The position numbers and the translations under genes were made by a program. The notes beneath the pieces were generated by a model. It made no database searches. It saw only the letters and a program-made list of their open reading frames with translations, and had not been told where the DNA came from. Of a DNA stretch of 64,000 nt, positions 34,306 through 43,748 are shown piece by piece. This DNA is from Gemmatimonas sp. (lineage in GTDB: Bacteria; Gemmatimonadota; Gemmatimonadetes; Gemmatimonadales; Gemmatimonadaceae), in the NCBI RefSeq assembly GCF_027531815.1, contig NZ_JAPZSK010000014.1:215246-279245 (forward strand), given 5' to 3'. The stretch's first letter is position 1; each line of letters starts with the position of its first letter.

Positions 34306-35652
34306 GTGACGTCATTCCATCGTCGCGCGGCCCGTGGCGCGCGTACCCGCCGCGAGCGCTCAGGCGCCCCCCCACACGCCGTCGCGCACCACCATCGCGG
34401 CACGGCGTTCCGGTTTGCCGATGCGCAGCGATCCGGCAGGTCCGCACTGGTGGCGTTCTTCGCCGTGCTCGGGCCCGGTCTTCTGGCCGGCCTCTCCGAC
34501 GATGATCCGGCCGGGATCACGACCTACTCGATGCTTGGGGCCGACTTCGGCTACCGGCTCCTGTGGATCATTCCGGCCTCCACCATTCTGTTGATTCAGT
34601 TTCACCTGATGGCGGTGCGGATCGGGGCGGCCACCGGACAAGGGTTCGTCGGCATCATTCGTCAGCGATGGGGACACGGCGCGGGATACGCCGCCGTAAC
34701 CGGCCTGCTGGCCGCCAACTTCGGTACGATCTGCGCGGAATACGCGGGCATCTCGGCGGCGGGTGGGCTGATCGGCATTCCGTCCTGGATCAGCGCTCCA
34801 TTGGCCGGTATCCTGATCTCGCTGGTGGTCGTGCTCGGCTCATTCCATCGGGTCGAGCGCGTGTTGCTGGTCATCTCCTCGACCCTCACCCTCTACATCG
34901 TCGACGGGTTTCTCGCCGGACCGGACTGGTCGGCGGTGATGAACTCGTCCGTGATTCCGCGAATGCCGGAGACCCCGGCTGGCTGGGTGGCGGTGGCGGC
35001 GACCCTCGGCACGACGCTCGCCCCGTGGGGGCTCGCGTTCATCCAGAGTTACGCCGTAGACAAGAAGATCACGATGGACAAGCTGCGGCTCGCCCGGATC
35101 GACGTGATCATCGGCTCGGTGCTGACCGGGGTCATCGGGCTCGCCATTGCGGTGGCCTGTGCGGCCACCCTCAACGCGGCCGGCGTACACATCGAGAATG
35201 CAGGTGACGCCGCACTGGCCTTGCGACCGCTCGCCGGGAGATTCGCGACCGTGCTGTTTGGCGCCGGCTTGCTGGGCGCCTCGCTGCTGGCCGCGGCGAT
35301 CGTGCCGATCGCCACGGCTTACTCGATCGCGGAGGGGGTAGGTGAGCCGGCATCACTCGATCTCGACTCGCACCACTTTCAGTGGTTCTATGCCGCTTTC
35401 ATCGGCTTGACCGTGGCCGCGGTGAGCATCGTCTCGCTGCCGGATCTGCCCCTCATTCCGCTGATCTATTCCAGTCAGGTGGTGAATGCGGTGGTGCTGC
35501 CGCTGCATGTCGTCGCGCTGCAACTGCTGTCGTCCGATCGTGCGCTGATGGGTGCGTCGCGATCGACACGGTGGGTGAGAGCCGGTGGGTGGATCAGCAT
35601 CACCTTGATCCTTGCCTGCATCGGCGCGCTGGGCTGGAGCTGGCTGCGGTAA
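34306..35652 (+). CDS. NRAMP-family divalent metal transporter, non-canonical clade
   Basis: About eleven membrane helices follow an Arg-rich N-terminus. Helix 1 reads SDDDPAGITTYSMLGADFGY where classical NRAMP has DPGN, and helix 6 reads GTTLAPWGLAFIQSY where classical NRAMP has the metal-binding A-x-x-M-P-H. The methionine that gives Mn/Fe selectivity is therefore absent. This resembles the branch whose members include NRMT-type Mg transporters and other uncharacterised carriers. GTG 34306 is one of several possible starts; GTG 34450, just before the first helix, is another. It follows the diguanylate cyclase by about 150 bases. Confidence 0.8.
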   Translation: MTSFHRRAARGARTRRERSGAPPHAVAHHHRGTAFRFADAQRSGRSALVAFFAVLGPGLLAGLSDDDPAGITTYSMLGADFGYRLLWIIPASTILLIQFHLMAVRIGAATGQGFVGIIRQRWGHGAGYAAVTGLLAANFGTICAEYAGISAAGGLIGIPSWISAPLAGILISLVVVLGSFHRVERVLLVISSTLTLYIVDGFLAGPDWSAVMNSSVIPRMPETPAGWVAVAATLGTTLAPWGLAFIQSYAVDKKITMDKLRLARIDVIIGSVLTGVIGLAIAVACAATLNAAGVHIENAGDAALALRPLAGRFATVLFGAGLLGASLLAAAIVPIATAYSIAEGVGEPASLDLDSHHFQWFYAAFIGLTVAAVSIVSLPDLPLIPLIYSSQVVNAVVLPLHVVALQLLSSDRALMGASRSTRWVRAGGWISITLILACIGALGWSWLR

Positions 35653-35676
35653 CGCCGGACCGCGTGGCCGGCCCCC

Positions 35677-36492
35677 TCAGCGCTTCAGGAACCGGCTGCC
35701 GGCAATGTAGACCTCGCGCCCTTGCCGCCGCAGCGGAAGCGTTATGCGGCCATCGGCTGCGGTAACGACCAGCGCGCCGCCGATCACCTCCCAGCGGCCG
35801 GTGTTGCGGGTGCGGGTGGGCTCGACGGCGGCGCCGGGGAGCGAGACGGTGCTGGTCGTCCAGTGCACGAACGTACCGTCGGCGGCGAGGTCCCACCCTT
35901 CCTCGCTCACGTAGCCCCCGGTCGACGACATGTTCGACTCCTGTCGCCGCCAGGCGCCGGCGAGCGCACCGGCTGCGGCCTTATCGGTGACCGGCGTCCC
36001 CGGGCGCACCGTGGTCACCAGTCGTTCGGCGGCGGCACGGAAAGCGGCATCCTCGGCTGGCGCAGCCAGGCTCACCACGCCCAGCATGGTACCGCTGCCG
36101 GACGGACGGGCGAGGATGCGCAGGATGACCGTTTCGCCGCTCTCGGCCCGCACACGGGCGGCGGTGGTCCACACGTCGAGGCCACCCACCCGTCGGGCCG
36201 CTGGGGGCTCCAGCAGAGTGGTGGCCTTCTCATCAAGCCGGACCCCCTGGAGCACGGTGAAGCCGTCGGCGATCGCCAGGTCACCGCGGGAGTAGGCCCC
36301 GCCATACACGATCAGCGCGCCGGACGCCCCGGTTCGCCCCCACGCCTCGACCCGGCCATCGGCGCCGGCGAGGGTCCACCCGGCGGGCGGCACATAGCCC
36401 ATTCCGAACCCGGGGATGGTGCGGGCGCTCTGAGCAATGAGGGCGACCGGAGCGTGCGTGAGGAGTGCGAGGGCGAGGGCGCGGGCGATCAC
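35677..36492 (-). CDS. Exported protein of unknown function
   Basis: A 271-residue protein from GTG 36492 with a signal peptide (VIARALALALLTHAPVALIAQ). The mature protein has a beta-rich first half (GMGYVPPAGWTLAGADGRVEAW, DGFTVLQGVRLDEKATTLL) and a second half like a lipocalin- or ricin-type small barrel (GAWRRQESNMSSTGGYVSEEGW). The second half looks like the domain that in other proteins follows a WHTTST-type strand and a final GSRFLKR. No family is recognised with confidence. It is divergent from the DUF885 gene. Confidence 0.65.
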   Translation of the reverse strand: MIARALALALLTHAPVALIAQSARTIPGFGMGYVPPAGWTLAGADGRVEAWGRTGASGALIVYGGAYSRGDLAIADGFTVLQGVRLDEKATTLLEPPAARRVGGLDVWTTAARVRAESGETVILRILARPSGSGTMLGVVSLAAPAEDAAFRAAAERLVTTVRPGTPVTDKAAAGALAGAWRRQESNMSSTGGYVSEEGWDLAADGTFVHWTTSTVSLPGAAVEPTRTRNTGRWEVIGGALVVTAADGRITLPLRRQGREVYIAGSRFLKR

Positions 36493-36686
36493 GTGACAGC
36501 GGGTGGGGGTGGGGGAGGCCTGCGCTACCAGATCGCGAGCGGGTAACTTCGCCGGCCGCTCACCACATTGCCAATGGTCACGGCCCGGGCAGTCCCCACA
36601 CCGGGGCCGCCGCAGCGATGGCACCGGGGGCAAGGACCTGGCCGAGCACACCGGCGGCATCATGGGCCGGGGCGAGGATCTGCGCG

Positions 36687-36714
36687 CATATCGCGCACCG
36701 CATATCGCGCACCG
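36687..36714. repeat. 14-bp tandem duplication in a divergent intergenic region
   Basis: CATATCGCGCACCG occurs twice in direct succession. It lies in the 302-base gap between divergent genes at 36492 and 36795, about 80 bases before the DUF885 start, where a regulator could bind. Nothing else is evident in this gap. Confidence 0.6.
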
Positions 36715-36794
36715 CACGACGCTGCCACGCGCATCGCGCGGCGCGGCGATGCCGGCCGGCTCGCCGCGCTCGCCGCCGCGCGCCAAGTTGGGGG

Positions 36795-38444
36795 ATGCGC
36801 TCACTCCTCCCGTTCCGCCCGCGCCGCCATCTGCGCGCGCTCGCCCTCCTCGTTGCCGCCACCGCCCTTCCTCGCGGCACCGCCGCCGCCCAGAGCGACG
36901 CCCAGCGTGACAGCCTCGTGCAGCTCGCCGAGGCGCTGCGCACGCTGCGCCAGCCGCCAATGGAGGGCGGCGTGCCGGTCTACTCCCCCGCGGCGCTTGG
37001 CCGGTGGCGCACCGGCCTCGATGCGCTCCGCGCCCGCCACGCCGCGCTCAACGCGGGCGGCTGGTCGGTAGCCGACCGGGTCGATTACATCCTCGTGCGT
37101 ACACAGCTCGATGCCTTCGACTTCGAGTTGCGCGTGCTGCGCCCATGGGCGCGCGATCCGGGCCACTGGGTCGACCTGCTCGCGCGCACTCCCTTCACCG
37201 GGGTGCCCCTCACCGCCGAGGGGCGCACGCGCCTCACGCAACAGCTGCGCGCCGTGCCCCGCACCATCGCGGCCGCGCGCCGACAGCTCACCGAACCGGC
37301 GGGCGAGCTGGCCGGCATCGCACACTTTCATCTCACCCGCTCCGATGGCGTGAACCAGGGCGAGCCACGCCGTGACCCGCCACCGGCCGGCATCATTGGG
37401 TGGTACGAGGATCTGCGCGCACGCCTCGTGCAGCACGATGCGGCGCTCGTGCCGCTCGCCGACTCTGCGCTCACCGCGCTGCGCGGCTATGCCGGCTGGC
37501 TTGCCGCCGAACGCCCGCGCATGACGGCGCCCGCGCACATCGGCCTCGAGGACTACGCGTGGTACCTGCGTCACGTGCGCCTCGTCCCGCTGAACGTGGA
37601 GCAGGTGCGGCTCACTGGGGAGCGCGAGATTGCCCGCGCCCGCTCGCTGTTGGCGTTCGACCGGCACAAGTACCGCGCCCTGCCCCCCATCGTGCCGGTC
37701 ACCACGGCCGAGGAGCATGAACGGCGCACGCGTGAGGCGGAGACGCACATTCGCACCTTCACGCAGCGCGAGAAGCTGCTCACGATTCCCAACGACATTC
37801 CGCCGCAGTATGAGACCGACGCGTTCTTCATCGATCGCAGCGCGTGGGGCGGGGCGCGGCACTTCTGGGAAGAGCTCACCTATCGTGATCCGCTCAACAA
37901 CCACGTGCACGCGTCCATCCCCGGCCACCGTTTCGACGGCGCGCTGCAGCGGCGCCATCCGCGCCCCATCCGCCGCGCCTTCAGCGATGGGACGCGCGCC
38001 GAGGGATGGTCCTTCTACATCGAGGAGATGTACCTGCATACCGGTCTGCTGGACGACCGGCCCAAGGGGCGCGAGCTGTTCTGGATTGCACAGCTCAAGC
38101 GCGCCGCGCGCATTCATGCCGAGCTGCGCATGCAGACGGGCGAGTGGACGCTCGACGACGCAATCAAGTACCTCGTGCGCGAGGTGCCGCTCATGGAGGA
38201 AAACCTCGCGCGCTACGACCTGGCCATCTACCTGCGCCGTCCGGCCTACGGCATGAACTACACCATTGGCAAGGCACAGGTGGAGCAGCTGCTCGCCGAC
38301 CGCCAGCGCCAACTGGGCGACGCCTTCGACCTCGGCGCCTTCCACGACGCCTTCCTGGCCGCGGGCCCCATCCCCATTGCGCTGATTCGCTGGGAGCTCA
38401 CCGGGCTCGACGACGAACTGCGCGCGCTGGGGGTGCTGCCATGA
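36795..38444 (+). CDS. DUF885-family protein (putative metallopeptidase fold), exported
   Basis: A 549-residue secreted protein with a signal peptide ending near TAAAQ. The family signatures are the ARTPFTGVPLT-type middle part, PPQYETDAFFIDRS and AEGWSFYIEEMYLHTG. Where most relatives carry a zinc-type H-E-x-x-P-G-H-H motif, this protein has HASIPGHR (residues 372-379), with the Glu replaced by Ala. It may be a non-classical or inactive member. The stop overlaps the next start (ATGA), so it is coupled to the S9 peptidase, with which it probably shares a substrate pool. Confidence 0.8.
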   Translation: MRSLLPFRPRRHLRALALLVAATALPRGTAAAQSDAQRDSLVQLAEALRTLRQPPMEGGVPVYSPAALGRWRTGLDALRARHAALNAGGWSVADRVDYILVRTQLDAFDFELRVLRPWARDPGHWVDLLARTPFTGVPLTAEGRTRLTQQLRAVPRTIAAARRQLTEPAGELAGIAHFHLTRSDGVNQGEPRRDPPPAGIIGWYEDLRARLVQHDAALVPLADSALTALRGYAGWLAAERPRMTAPAHIGLEDYAWYLRHVRLVPLNVEQVRLTGEREIARARSLLAFDRHKYRALPPIVPVTTAEEHERRTREAETHIRTFTQREKLLTIPNDIPPQYETDAFFIDRSAWGGARHFWEELTYRDPLNNHVHASIPGHRFDGALQRRHPRPIRRAFSDGTRAEGWSFYIEEMYLHTGLLDDRPKGRELFWIAQLKRAARIHAELRMQTGEWTLDDAIKYLVREVPLMEENLARYDLAIYLRRPAYGMNYTIGKAQVEQLLADRQRQLGDAFDLGAFHDAFLAAGPIPIALIRWELTGLDDELRALGVLP

Positions 38445-40681
38445 TCGCGCGTCTGGTCTGTGTCGGCGGTGCGGCGCTCCTGCTAACCACCGCCGCGCCC
38501 GTCGGCCATGCGCAGCCGGCGCCGACCCCCGAGTACAGCATCGACCGCTTCTATTCGCTGCCGTCGCTCATTGGCACGGAGCCGCGCGGCATGACCTGGT
38601 CGCCAGACGGCCGCACGCTCGCCTTTCTCTGGAACGACGAGGGCATGCCCTTCCTCGACGTGTTCGTGGCGCGCGTGGTCCCCGGGCAACCGCTGCGCCC
38701 GCAGCGCGTGACGCGTTTGCCGCGTCCGGATGTTCCCCGAAACCCCGGCCCTTCGTACAGCGAGCAGCGCACCGCCATTGCCGCCGAACTCGACGAAGGC
38801 GTGCGCAGCGTGAGCTGGCACCCGGACTCACGGCGGCTGCTGTACGTGCACCAAGGTGGCCTGTGGTTCGTGACGCCGGGCGAGGCGCCGGTGCGACTGG
38901 TCACACCACCGGGCGCGGTACAGCGCCCCACCTTCGATCCGTCGGGCGCGCGCGTGGCCTTTGTGCGCGACGGCGATCTCTGGGTGGCCGATCTGCGCGG
39001 TGACACGCTGGGCGCCCCGCAGCGGCTCACCACGCTCGCCCGCAGTGGCGTGGGCGTGGAAGACTTCACGTGGGCCCCCGACGGCCGCACGCTGGCCGTT
39101 GTGGAGACCGACCGCACGCCCATCCGCACGCGGCTCATTCCCGACTATCTCCCCGACGAAACCATCGCCACGCCGGTGCGCCGCGCCCTCCCCGGTGAAC
39201 CCTCCGAGCACCGTCGCCTGGGGCTCGTGGCACTCACCGGTGGCCCGCCGCGCTGGCTCGAACTGGGCGGCGAGCCCACCGACATTGTCTTCACCTATGC
39301 CTTCTCGCCGCGCGGTGAATCGCTGCTGATCGACAAGAGCGACGTGTTCGTGAAGGACCGGCGCCTGCTCGTGGCCGACGTGGCCACCGGCGCCACGCGC
39401 CTGCTCGTGCGCGAGCAGGAGGCCAACAATGTGTCCGCCGAGTGGCGGGCGGCGTGGGCGCCCGATGGGCGCAGCGTGTACTTCACGAGCGATCGGGCGC
39501 ACGATTACCACGTGTGGCAGGTGGATGCCGCGGGCACCGCGGAAGGCGGTGCGCCGCGCGCCATCACCAGCGGTCCCTGGGCGGTGTTCGGCTTCTCCGT
39601 CACGCCGCGTGGGCTGATCGTGGTGGCCAACGAAGGGCGGGCCGAGGAGCGGCACATCTATCGCGTTCCGCTGCGCGGCGGCGCGGCGGTGCGCATGTCG
39701 GTACGTGCCGGTACGCACACACCCGTGGTCTCTCCCAACGGCCAGCTGGCCGCCGTGCTCTTCTCGAGCGATACGGTACCCCCCGATCTGTTCGTAACCG
39801 ACCTCGCCGTGGCGCGCCCCGGTGCGGCAAGCGAACAGCGCGTGACCTCGTCGCCGCGCCCCGAGTTTGCCGCGTACACGTGGCCGGCGCCGCGCTACGT
39901 GACCTTCACCAGCCGCGCCGACGGTGCGACGGTGCACGGTCGCCTGCTGTTGCCGCCGAACTACACCCCCAACCGGCGCTGGCCCGTGGTGGTGGGCTCG
40001 ATCTACAGCAACACGGTGCGCAACCAGTGGGGCGGCCGCAACGCGCACCCGCTCTGGGGCTTCGATCGCGTGCTGCTGGAGAAGGGCTACGTGGTGTTCG
40101 CCCTCGACGTGGCAGGCAGTTCCGGCCATGGCACCGCCTTCCGCCGGCGCATTCGGCTGGACTATGGCGGCATCGATGTGGAGGACATCCACAGCGGCGT
40201 GGAGTGGCTTGTGGCCCAGGGCATTGCCGACGCCTCGCGCGTGGGCATTTGGGGGAGCAGCTACGGCGGACTGCTCACCAGCATGTCGCTGTTCACGAAG
40301 CCCGGGGTGTTCCGGGCCGGCATTGCCGCGGCGCCGGCCACCAACGTACTGCACGCACTCACCGGCGAACAGCGCGTGATGGACACGCCGCAACAGCGGC
40401 CGACAGAGTATGCCCGCGCCTCCTCGTCCACCAAGGCGGCAGGGCTCAAGGACGCCCTCATGCTCGTGCACGGCATGCGCGACGTCGTGGTGCTCTACCG
40501 CGACTCGGTGTGGCTGCTGCAGTACCTCATGCAGCTTGGCCGCGACGTGGAGCTGGTCACCCTTCCCGACGCGCCGCACGGCTGGGACTTGGGGCCGCGG
40601 TACCAGACGCGCTATGCCTTCCAGCGCATGCTCGACTTCTTCGACCGGCACCTCGCACCGGATGGAGCGCCGGCGCGCTGA
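38441..40681 (+). CDS. S9-family (dipeptidyl-peptidase IV/acylaminoacyl-type) prolyl oligopeptidase, exported
   Basis: A 746-residue protein with a signal peptide ending at GHAQPA. The N-terminal propeller has PD40-like blades (WSPDGRTLAF, WAPDGRTLAV, WAPDGRSVYF). The alpha/beta-hydrolase domain has the nucleophile Ser607 in IWGSSYGG, the His713 of APHGW, and an acid probably at Asp681 (HGMRD). It cleaves peptides, likely after Pro or Ala. Its ATG overlaps the DUF885 stop by four bases. The frame upstream of 38441 is only a shadow within DUF885. Confidence 0.92.
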   Translation: MIARLVCVGGAALLLTTAAPVGHAQPAPTPEYSIDRFYSLPSLIGTEPRGMTWSPDGRTLAFLWNDEGMPFLDVFVARVVPGQPLRPQRVTRLPRPDVPRNPGPSYSEQRTAIAAELDEGVRSVSWHPDSRRLLYVHQGGLWFVTPGEAPVRLVTPPGAVQRPTFDPSGARVAFVRDGDLWVADLRGDTLGAPQRLTTLARSGVGVEDFTWAPDGRTLAVVETDRTPIRTRLIPDYLPDETIATPVRRALPGEPSEHRRLGLVALTGGPPRWLELGGEPTDIVFTYAFSPRGESLLIDKSDVFVKDRRLLVADVATGATRLLVREQEANNVSAEWRAAWAPDGRSVYFTSDRAHDYHVWQVDAAGTAEGGAPRAITSGPWAVFGFSVTPRGLIVVANEGRAEERHIYRVPLRGGAAVRMSVRAGTHTPVVSPNGQLAAVLFSSDTVPPDLFVTDLAVARPGAASEQRVTSSPRPEFAAYTWPAPRYVTFTSRADGATVHGRLLLPPNYTPNRRWPVVVGSIYSNTVRNQWGGRNAHPLWGFDRVLLEKGYVVFALDVAGSSGHGTAFRRRIRLDYGGIDVEDIHSGVEWLVAQGIADASRVGIWGSSYGGLLTSMSLFTKPGVFRAGIAAAPATNVLHALTGEQRVMDTPQQRPTEYARASSSTKAAGLKDALMLVHGMRDVVVLYRDSVWLLQYLMQLGRDVELVTLPDAPHGWDLGPRYQTRYAFQRMLDFFDRHLAPDGAPAR

Positions 40682-40763
40682 CGGCCACGGGGGCGAGGCG
40701 CAAGTCGTGGTCGGCATCGGTGACGGCCTTGCCGACGCCTCCCGTTGGCGATAGTTCACGGAT

Positions 40764-41012
40764 ATGCCTTTCCCCATGAAGTTCGCCGGCCACCTTCGGC
40801 TCCCGCGTTTCCTGCGTCGCGCGTACCTGTGGCCGCTGGCCCTGCTCCTCGTCCCCTCGGCGCTCGAAACACAGCGACGCCGCGGGTGCCCGCAGTTCGC
40901 GCGGGTGCCGGGCTACGGGGCCTGCGCCAGCATCGGCGGCAACAGCTGCGGCTTCTGCACCTACCGCTGCAACGACGACACCGTGGTGCGCTGGAACGTG
41001 TGCGGCCAGTAG
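40764..41012 (+). CDS. Small secreted six-cysteine protein
   Basis: An 82-residue protein: a basic N-terminus, one hydrophobic segment (residues 21-33) that reads as a signal peptide, then a 48-residue mature part with six Cys (42, 54, 62, 65, 69 and 80) and little charge. Three disulfides are possible. No homolog is recognised. Its last 13 bases overlap the frame of the lipoprotein that follows, so the two are probably translated together. A peptide toxin, signal or small surface ligand are all possible. ATG 40776 is an alternative start. Confidence 0.6.
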   Translation: MPFPMKFAGHLRLPRFLRRAYLWPLALLLVPSALETQRRRGCPQFARVPGYGACASIGGNSCGFCTYRCNDDTVVRWNVCGQ

Positions 41013-42148
41013 TTCGGTGCCGCGGCGCGGTGCTCCTGCTCGCGCTCAGCGGCTGTTCGGGGTCGGTGGACGCCACCGACGATGCACCGGACGCGCTGCG
41101 CACGGCCATGAACGCGCGCACGGTGTATCCGGCCAAGCGTGAGGAGTGGCGAACCGACATCACTCCGCACACCGATAGCTCGATGGTGCCGCGCGTATTC
41201 CGCGCCAGTCGCACCACCGTGGCACTGCTGCAGGACATGCCCGCGCGCATCTCGCAGTTCGAGCTGCATGGCAAGGGCATGCTGCTGTCCACACGACCGG
41301 CCCGGGTGGACTCCGTCCTGCATTCGCAGGTACCGCGAGATATCGTGGCGCCAACCGACCTGTCTCGCGTCACCGATGACGGGCAGGTGGACGTGGTGGA
41401 CAGCGCCACCAGCACCCTCGTGCGCGAGTCGATTGGCGGCTACGTGTTTCGCCGCGACCTGCCCCTGCTGCGCGGTGGCAGCGGGCGCCTGTGCACGGTG
41501 GCGCCCGCCACGCTGTTGCACGTACGGTCGTTGGGGGCGCGCCGTGTGCTCGAGGCATTCACGCTCACGGCGAACGCTGCGGATGACGCGCTCACGGGCC
41601 GTCATCGCCTCGTCGGCGAAACGGGAGCACGGCTGCGCTTCGGCAGTGGCGACGTGCGGCGGTGTCTGCTCATCACGCAACGCGACGTGTTCATCGTGAG
41701 CGCGCCCGCCAGTGACAGCCCGCACGCGGCGCCACGCGTGGAACCGCTACGTCCACCAGGTGATGCCGCGCCTCGGCGCATCGGTGACGCTGGTGGTGCG
41801 GCGAGCGCACCGCGTCAGCCGTATGTGGTGGACGCCTCCATCGTGGACGGCGGATTCGTGGTGCTGCTGGGGACGATCTCCGACCAGCAGGGACGGCTGG
41901 TGGACTACTACGACGAGCAGGGGCGCTATCTGCAGAGCGCCATGCTGCCGTTCACGGCCTCGGCCATGGCCGGAGCCGGACCGCGCTTTCTCGCGCTGCA
42001 CCGGGACCAGCAGTATCGCTGGTGGCTGTCCTCGTGGCTCACCCCCATGGCGGCGCGCGGCGCCACACCGCCGCCGGAACCACCGCGTCTCGAGAAGGCT
42101 CCGGAGCGGCAACTGTTCGAACCGCAGCGGCGAGGCCCGGCGAAGTAG
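41000..42148 (+). CDS. Lipoprotein with a predicted beta-propeller fold, partner of the six-cysteine peptide
   Basis: Starting at GTG 41000 gives a 382-residue protein with a short, ideal lipoprotein signal (VLLLALSGC); GTG 41030 is the other option. The mature part is strand-rich with propeller-like units (GQVDVVDSATSTLVRESIGGY, GFVVLLGTISDQQGRLVDYYD, then RYLQSAMLPF). This resembles the 6-bladed propeller lipoproteins that in Bacteroidetes stand next to short exported peptides of the NVEALA group. The resemblance is in layout and length; I could not confirm sequence homology. The start lies within the end of the peptide gene. Confidence 0.6.
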   Translation: MRPVVRCRGAVLLLALSGCSGSVDATDDAPDALRTAMNARTVYPAKREEWRTDITPHTDSSMVPRVFRASRTTVALLQDMPARISQFELHGKGMLLSTRPARVDSVLHSQVPRDIVAPTDLSRVTDDGQVDVVDSATSTLVRESIGGYVFRRDLPLLRGGSGRLCTVAPATLLHVRSLGARRVLEAFTLTANAADDALTGRHRLVGETGARLRFGSGDVRRCLLITQRDVFIVSAPASDSPHAAPRVEPLRPPGDAAPRRIGDAGGAASAPRQPYVVDASIVDGGFVVLLGTISDQQGRLVDYYDEQGRYLQSAMLPFTASAMAGAGPRFLALHRDQQYRWWLSSWLTPMAARGATPPPEPPRLEKAPERQLFEPQRRGPAK

Positions 42149-42209
42149 CGGCGAAGTAGCGGCGCGGGGTGATCGTGGGGTATGCGGGCCGCTGCGTGAT
42201 CGGTGTGGC

Positions 42210-43391
42210 CTACTTCGCTGCGCGAATCAACCGTTCCTGCACAGCACGCAGGGGAAGCGTGGGCCCGCCGGCAATGTTCCACGCATTGAAGACCACCACC
42301 ATCTCCTGATCGGGAAACGCCATGGGGAACTGCCCGCCGAATCCCGACCCGGCCCAGATGAACGCGTCTTTCCGTACCGGATTGCTGTACAGCCACCACT
42401 TGTACCCGTACTGCGGTGCGCCAGCGCGTGTGCTGGTCGCGACGTGCGGTGTCACGGATTCGCGCACCCAGCGTTCGGACACGATGGTCGTGCCGTTCCA
42501 GCGGCCGCCCTGCAGCCACAGCTGCCAGATCCGCGCCAGGTCGGTCGCTTCGAGATACAAGCCCCCTTCGGTGTCGATGGTGCCCGAGGTGGTGCGCTTC
42601 CAGTGCCACTGGGTGATGCCGAGTGGCGCGAAGAGGTGGCGCGCCGCGTACTCCTCGATGTCCACGCCAGTGGCGCGAAAGAAGATGTGCGCGAGCAGCG
42701 CGCTTTCGCCGCTGCTGTAGTTGAACTGGGTGCCCGGCTCGCGCATCATGGGCCGGTCGATGGTGAACTTGACCCAGTCAGGGCTGGCCTCGAGTGCGCC
42801 AGCTGTGTTGCGCGGATCGCTGTACGGAATGCTTTCGTTCCAGTCGAATCCGCCGGTCATGGTGAGCAGGTGGCGGATGGTGATGCGTCGCTTGCGGTCG
42901 TCGAGGTTCGCCACCGCGCTGGTGTCCCAGTACGTGAGAATCGGCGTGTCGAGTGCGGGGAAGTCACCACGGGTGACCGCCACCCCGATGACCGCCGAGG
43001 CCACCGTCTTGGACACGGACTGCAGGGTGTGCAGCGTGCCCCGCCGGTAGGTCGGGTGCCACCACGGGTTGAAGTAGTTGAAGGGCCCGGTCGGGTCGTG
43101 CGAATTGTTCAGCGACGCGCTGGCGCGCGACGAGTCACCGTAGATCTTGTCGTAGTCGCGCGGATACGTCTTGTCGGTCACGACCTGACCGCGACGAATG
43201 ACCACCATGCGGTCGATGTTGCCATACTTCCCCGCCTTGATCTCCGCGTCGAGGCTGTCGATCACGGCGGCATTGAGGCCGACTTTCGCCGGGGTCGACG
43301 TGGGCCATCTGAATGGCGTTGGCTGGGCCCCGAGTGACGAGGCGGCGAGCAACGCGAGGGCGACGGCGGCGAGGGAGAGTGGGCGTGTCAT
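42210..43391 (-). CDS. Serine hydrolase of the beta-lactamase (class C/penicillin-binding-like) family, exported
   Basis: A 393-residue protein with a signal peptide ending at LGAQP. The active-site motif S-x-x-K is SVSK (125-128), the second motif is YSS in NYSSGES, and the third is GSGFGGQ in place of KTG. This combination is found in esterases and D-aminopeptidase-like members rather than true beta-lactamases. The substrate is not clear. It is convergent with the lipoprotein gene. Confidence 0.85.
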   Translation of the reverse strand: MTRPLSLAAVALALLAASSLGAQPTPFRWPTSTPAKVGLNAAVIDSLDAEIKAGKYGNIDRMVVIRRGQVVTDKTYPRDYDKIYGDSSRASASLNNSHDPTGPFNYFNPWWHPTYRRGTLHTLQSVSKTVASAVIGVAVTRGDFPALDTPILTYWDTSAVANLDDRKRRITIRHLLTMTGGFDWNESIPYSDPRNTAGALEASPDWVKFTIDRPMMREPGTQFNYSSGESALLAHIFFRATGVDIEEYAARHLFAPLGITQWHWKRTTSGTIDTEGGLYLEATDLARIWQLWLQGGRWNGTTIVSERWVRESVTPHVATSTRAGAPQYGYKWWLYSNPVRKDAFIWAGSGFGGQFPMAFPDQEMVVVFNAWNIAGGPTLPLRAVQERLIRAAK

Positions 43392-43496
43392 GGCCCTATT
43401 CTACGGAGCCGCGGGAGGGGCGGAAAGGACGCAGTGGCGCGTCCGGGCCTATCGGCGGTTGGAACGCCATCCGCGCTCCCCGGTAGCCTGCTCGCG

Positions 43497-43667
43497 TCAG
43501 CGGTTGCCCACGCGCTCCAGTGTAGCGGCATCACGCGCATTGTCACGCAATGCCCAGTCCTTGCCCACCGTGTAGCCCGCCCAAAACAGGACAAATAGCA
43601 CAAGAAGAATGCGCGCCAGCGTGAGCCGATGCTGGCTGATCCAGTGTGTGCCGTCTGTTCGCGTCAC
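43497..43667 (-). CDS. Small single-pass membrane protein (paralog of 45754-45942)
   Basis: A 56-residue protein from GTG 43667, with GGAGG 10 bases upstream. It has an N-terminal polar part, one membrane helix (LARILLVLFVLFWAGYTVGK) and a short charged tail WALRDNARDAA. The gene at 45754-45942 encodes a similar protein (helix, then GYTLGKDRALRDNARE). Both genes also share the sequence around the stop (GCTCGCGTCAGCGG). Function unknown. This gene is absent from simple long-ORF lists because of its size. Confidence 0.55.
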   Translation of the reverse strand: MTRTDGTHWISQHRLTLARILLVLFVLFWAGYTVGKDWALRDNARDAATLERVGNR

Positions 43668-43748
43668 CGTGGTCCCCTCCCTTGCTGTTGCGAAGCCCTG
43701 TGATCACGGCGAAGCCTACGTTGAATCGCTGGTCCGCCGTAACGGACA

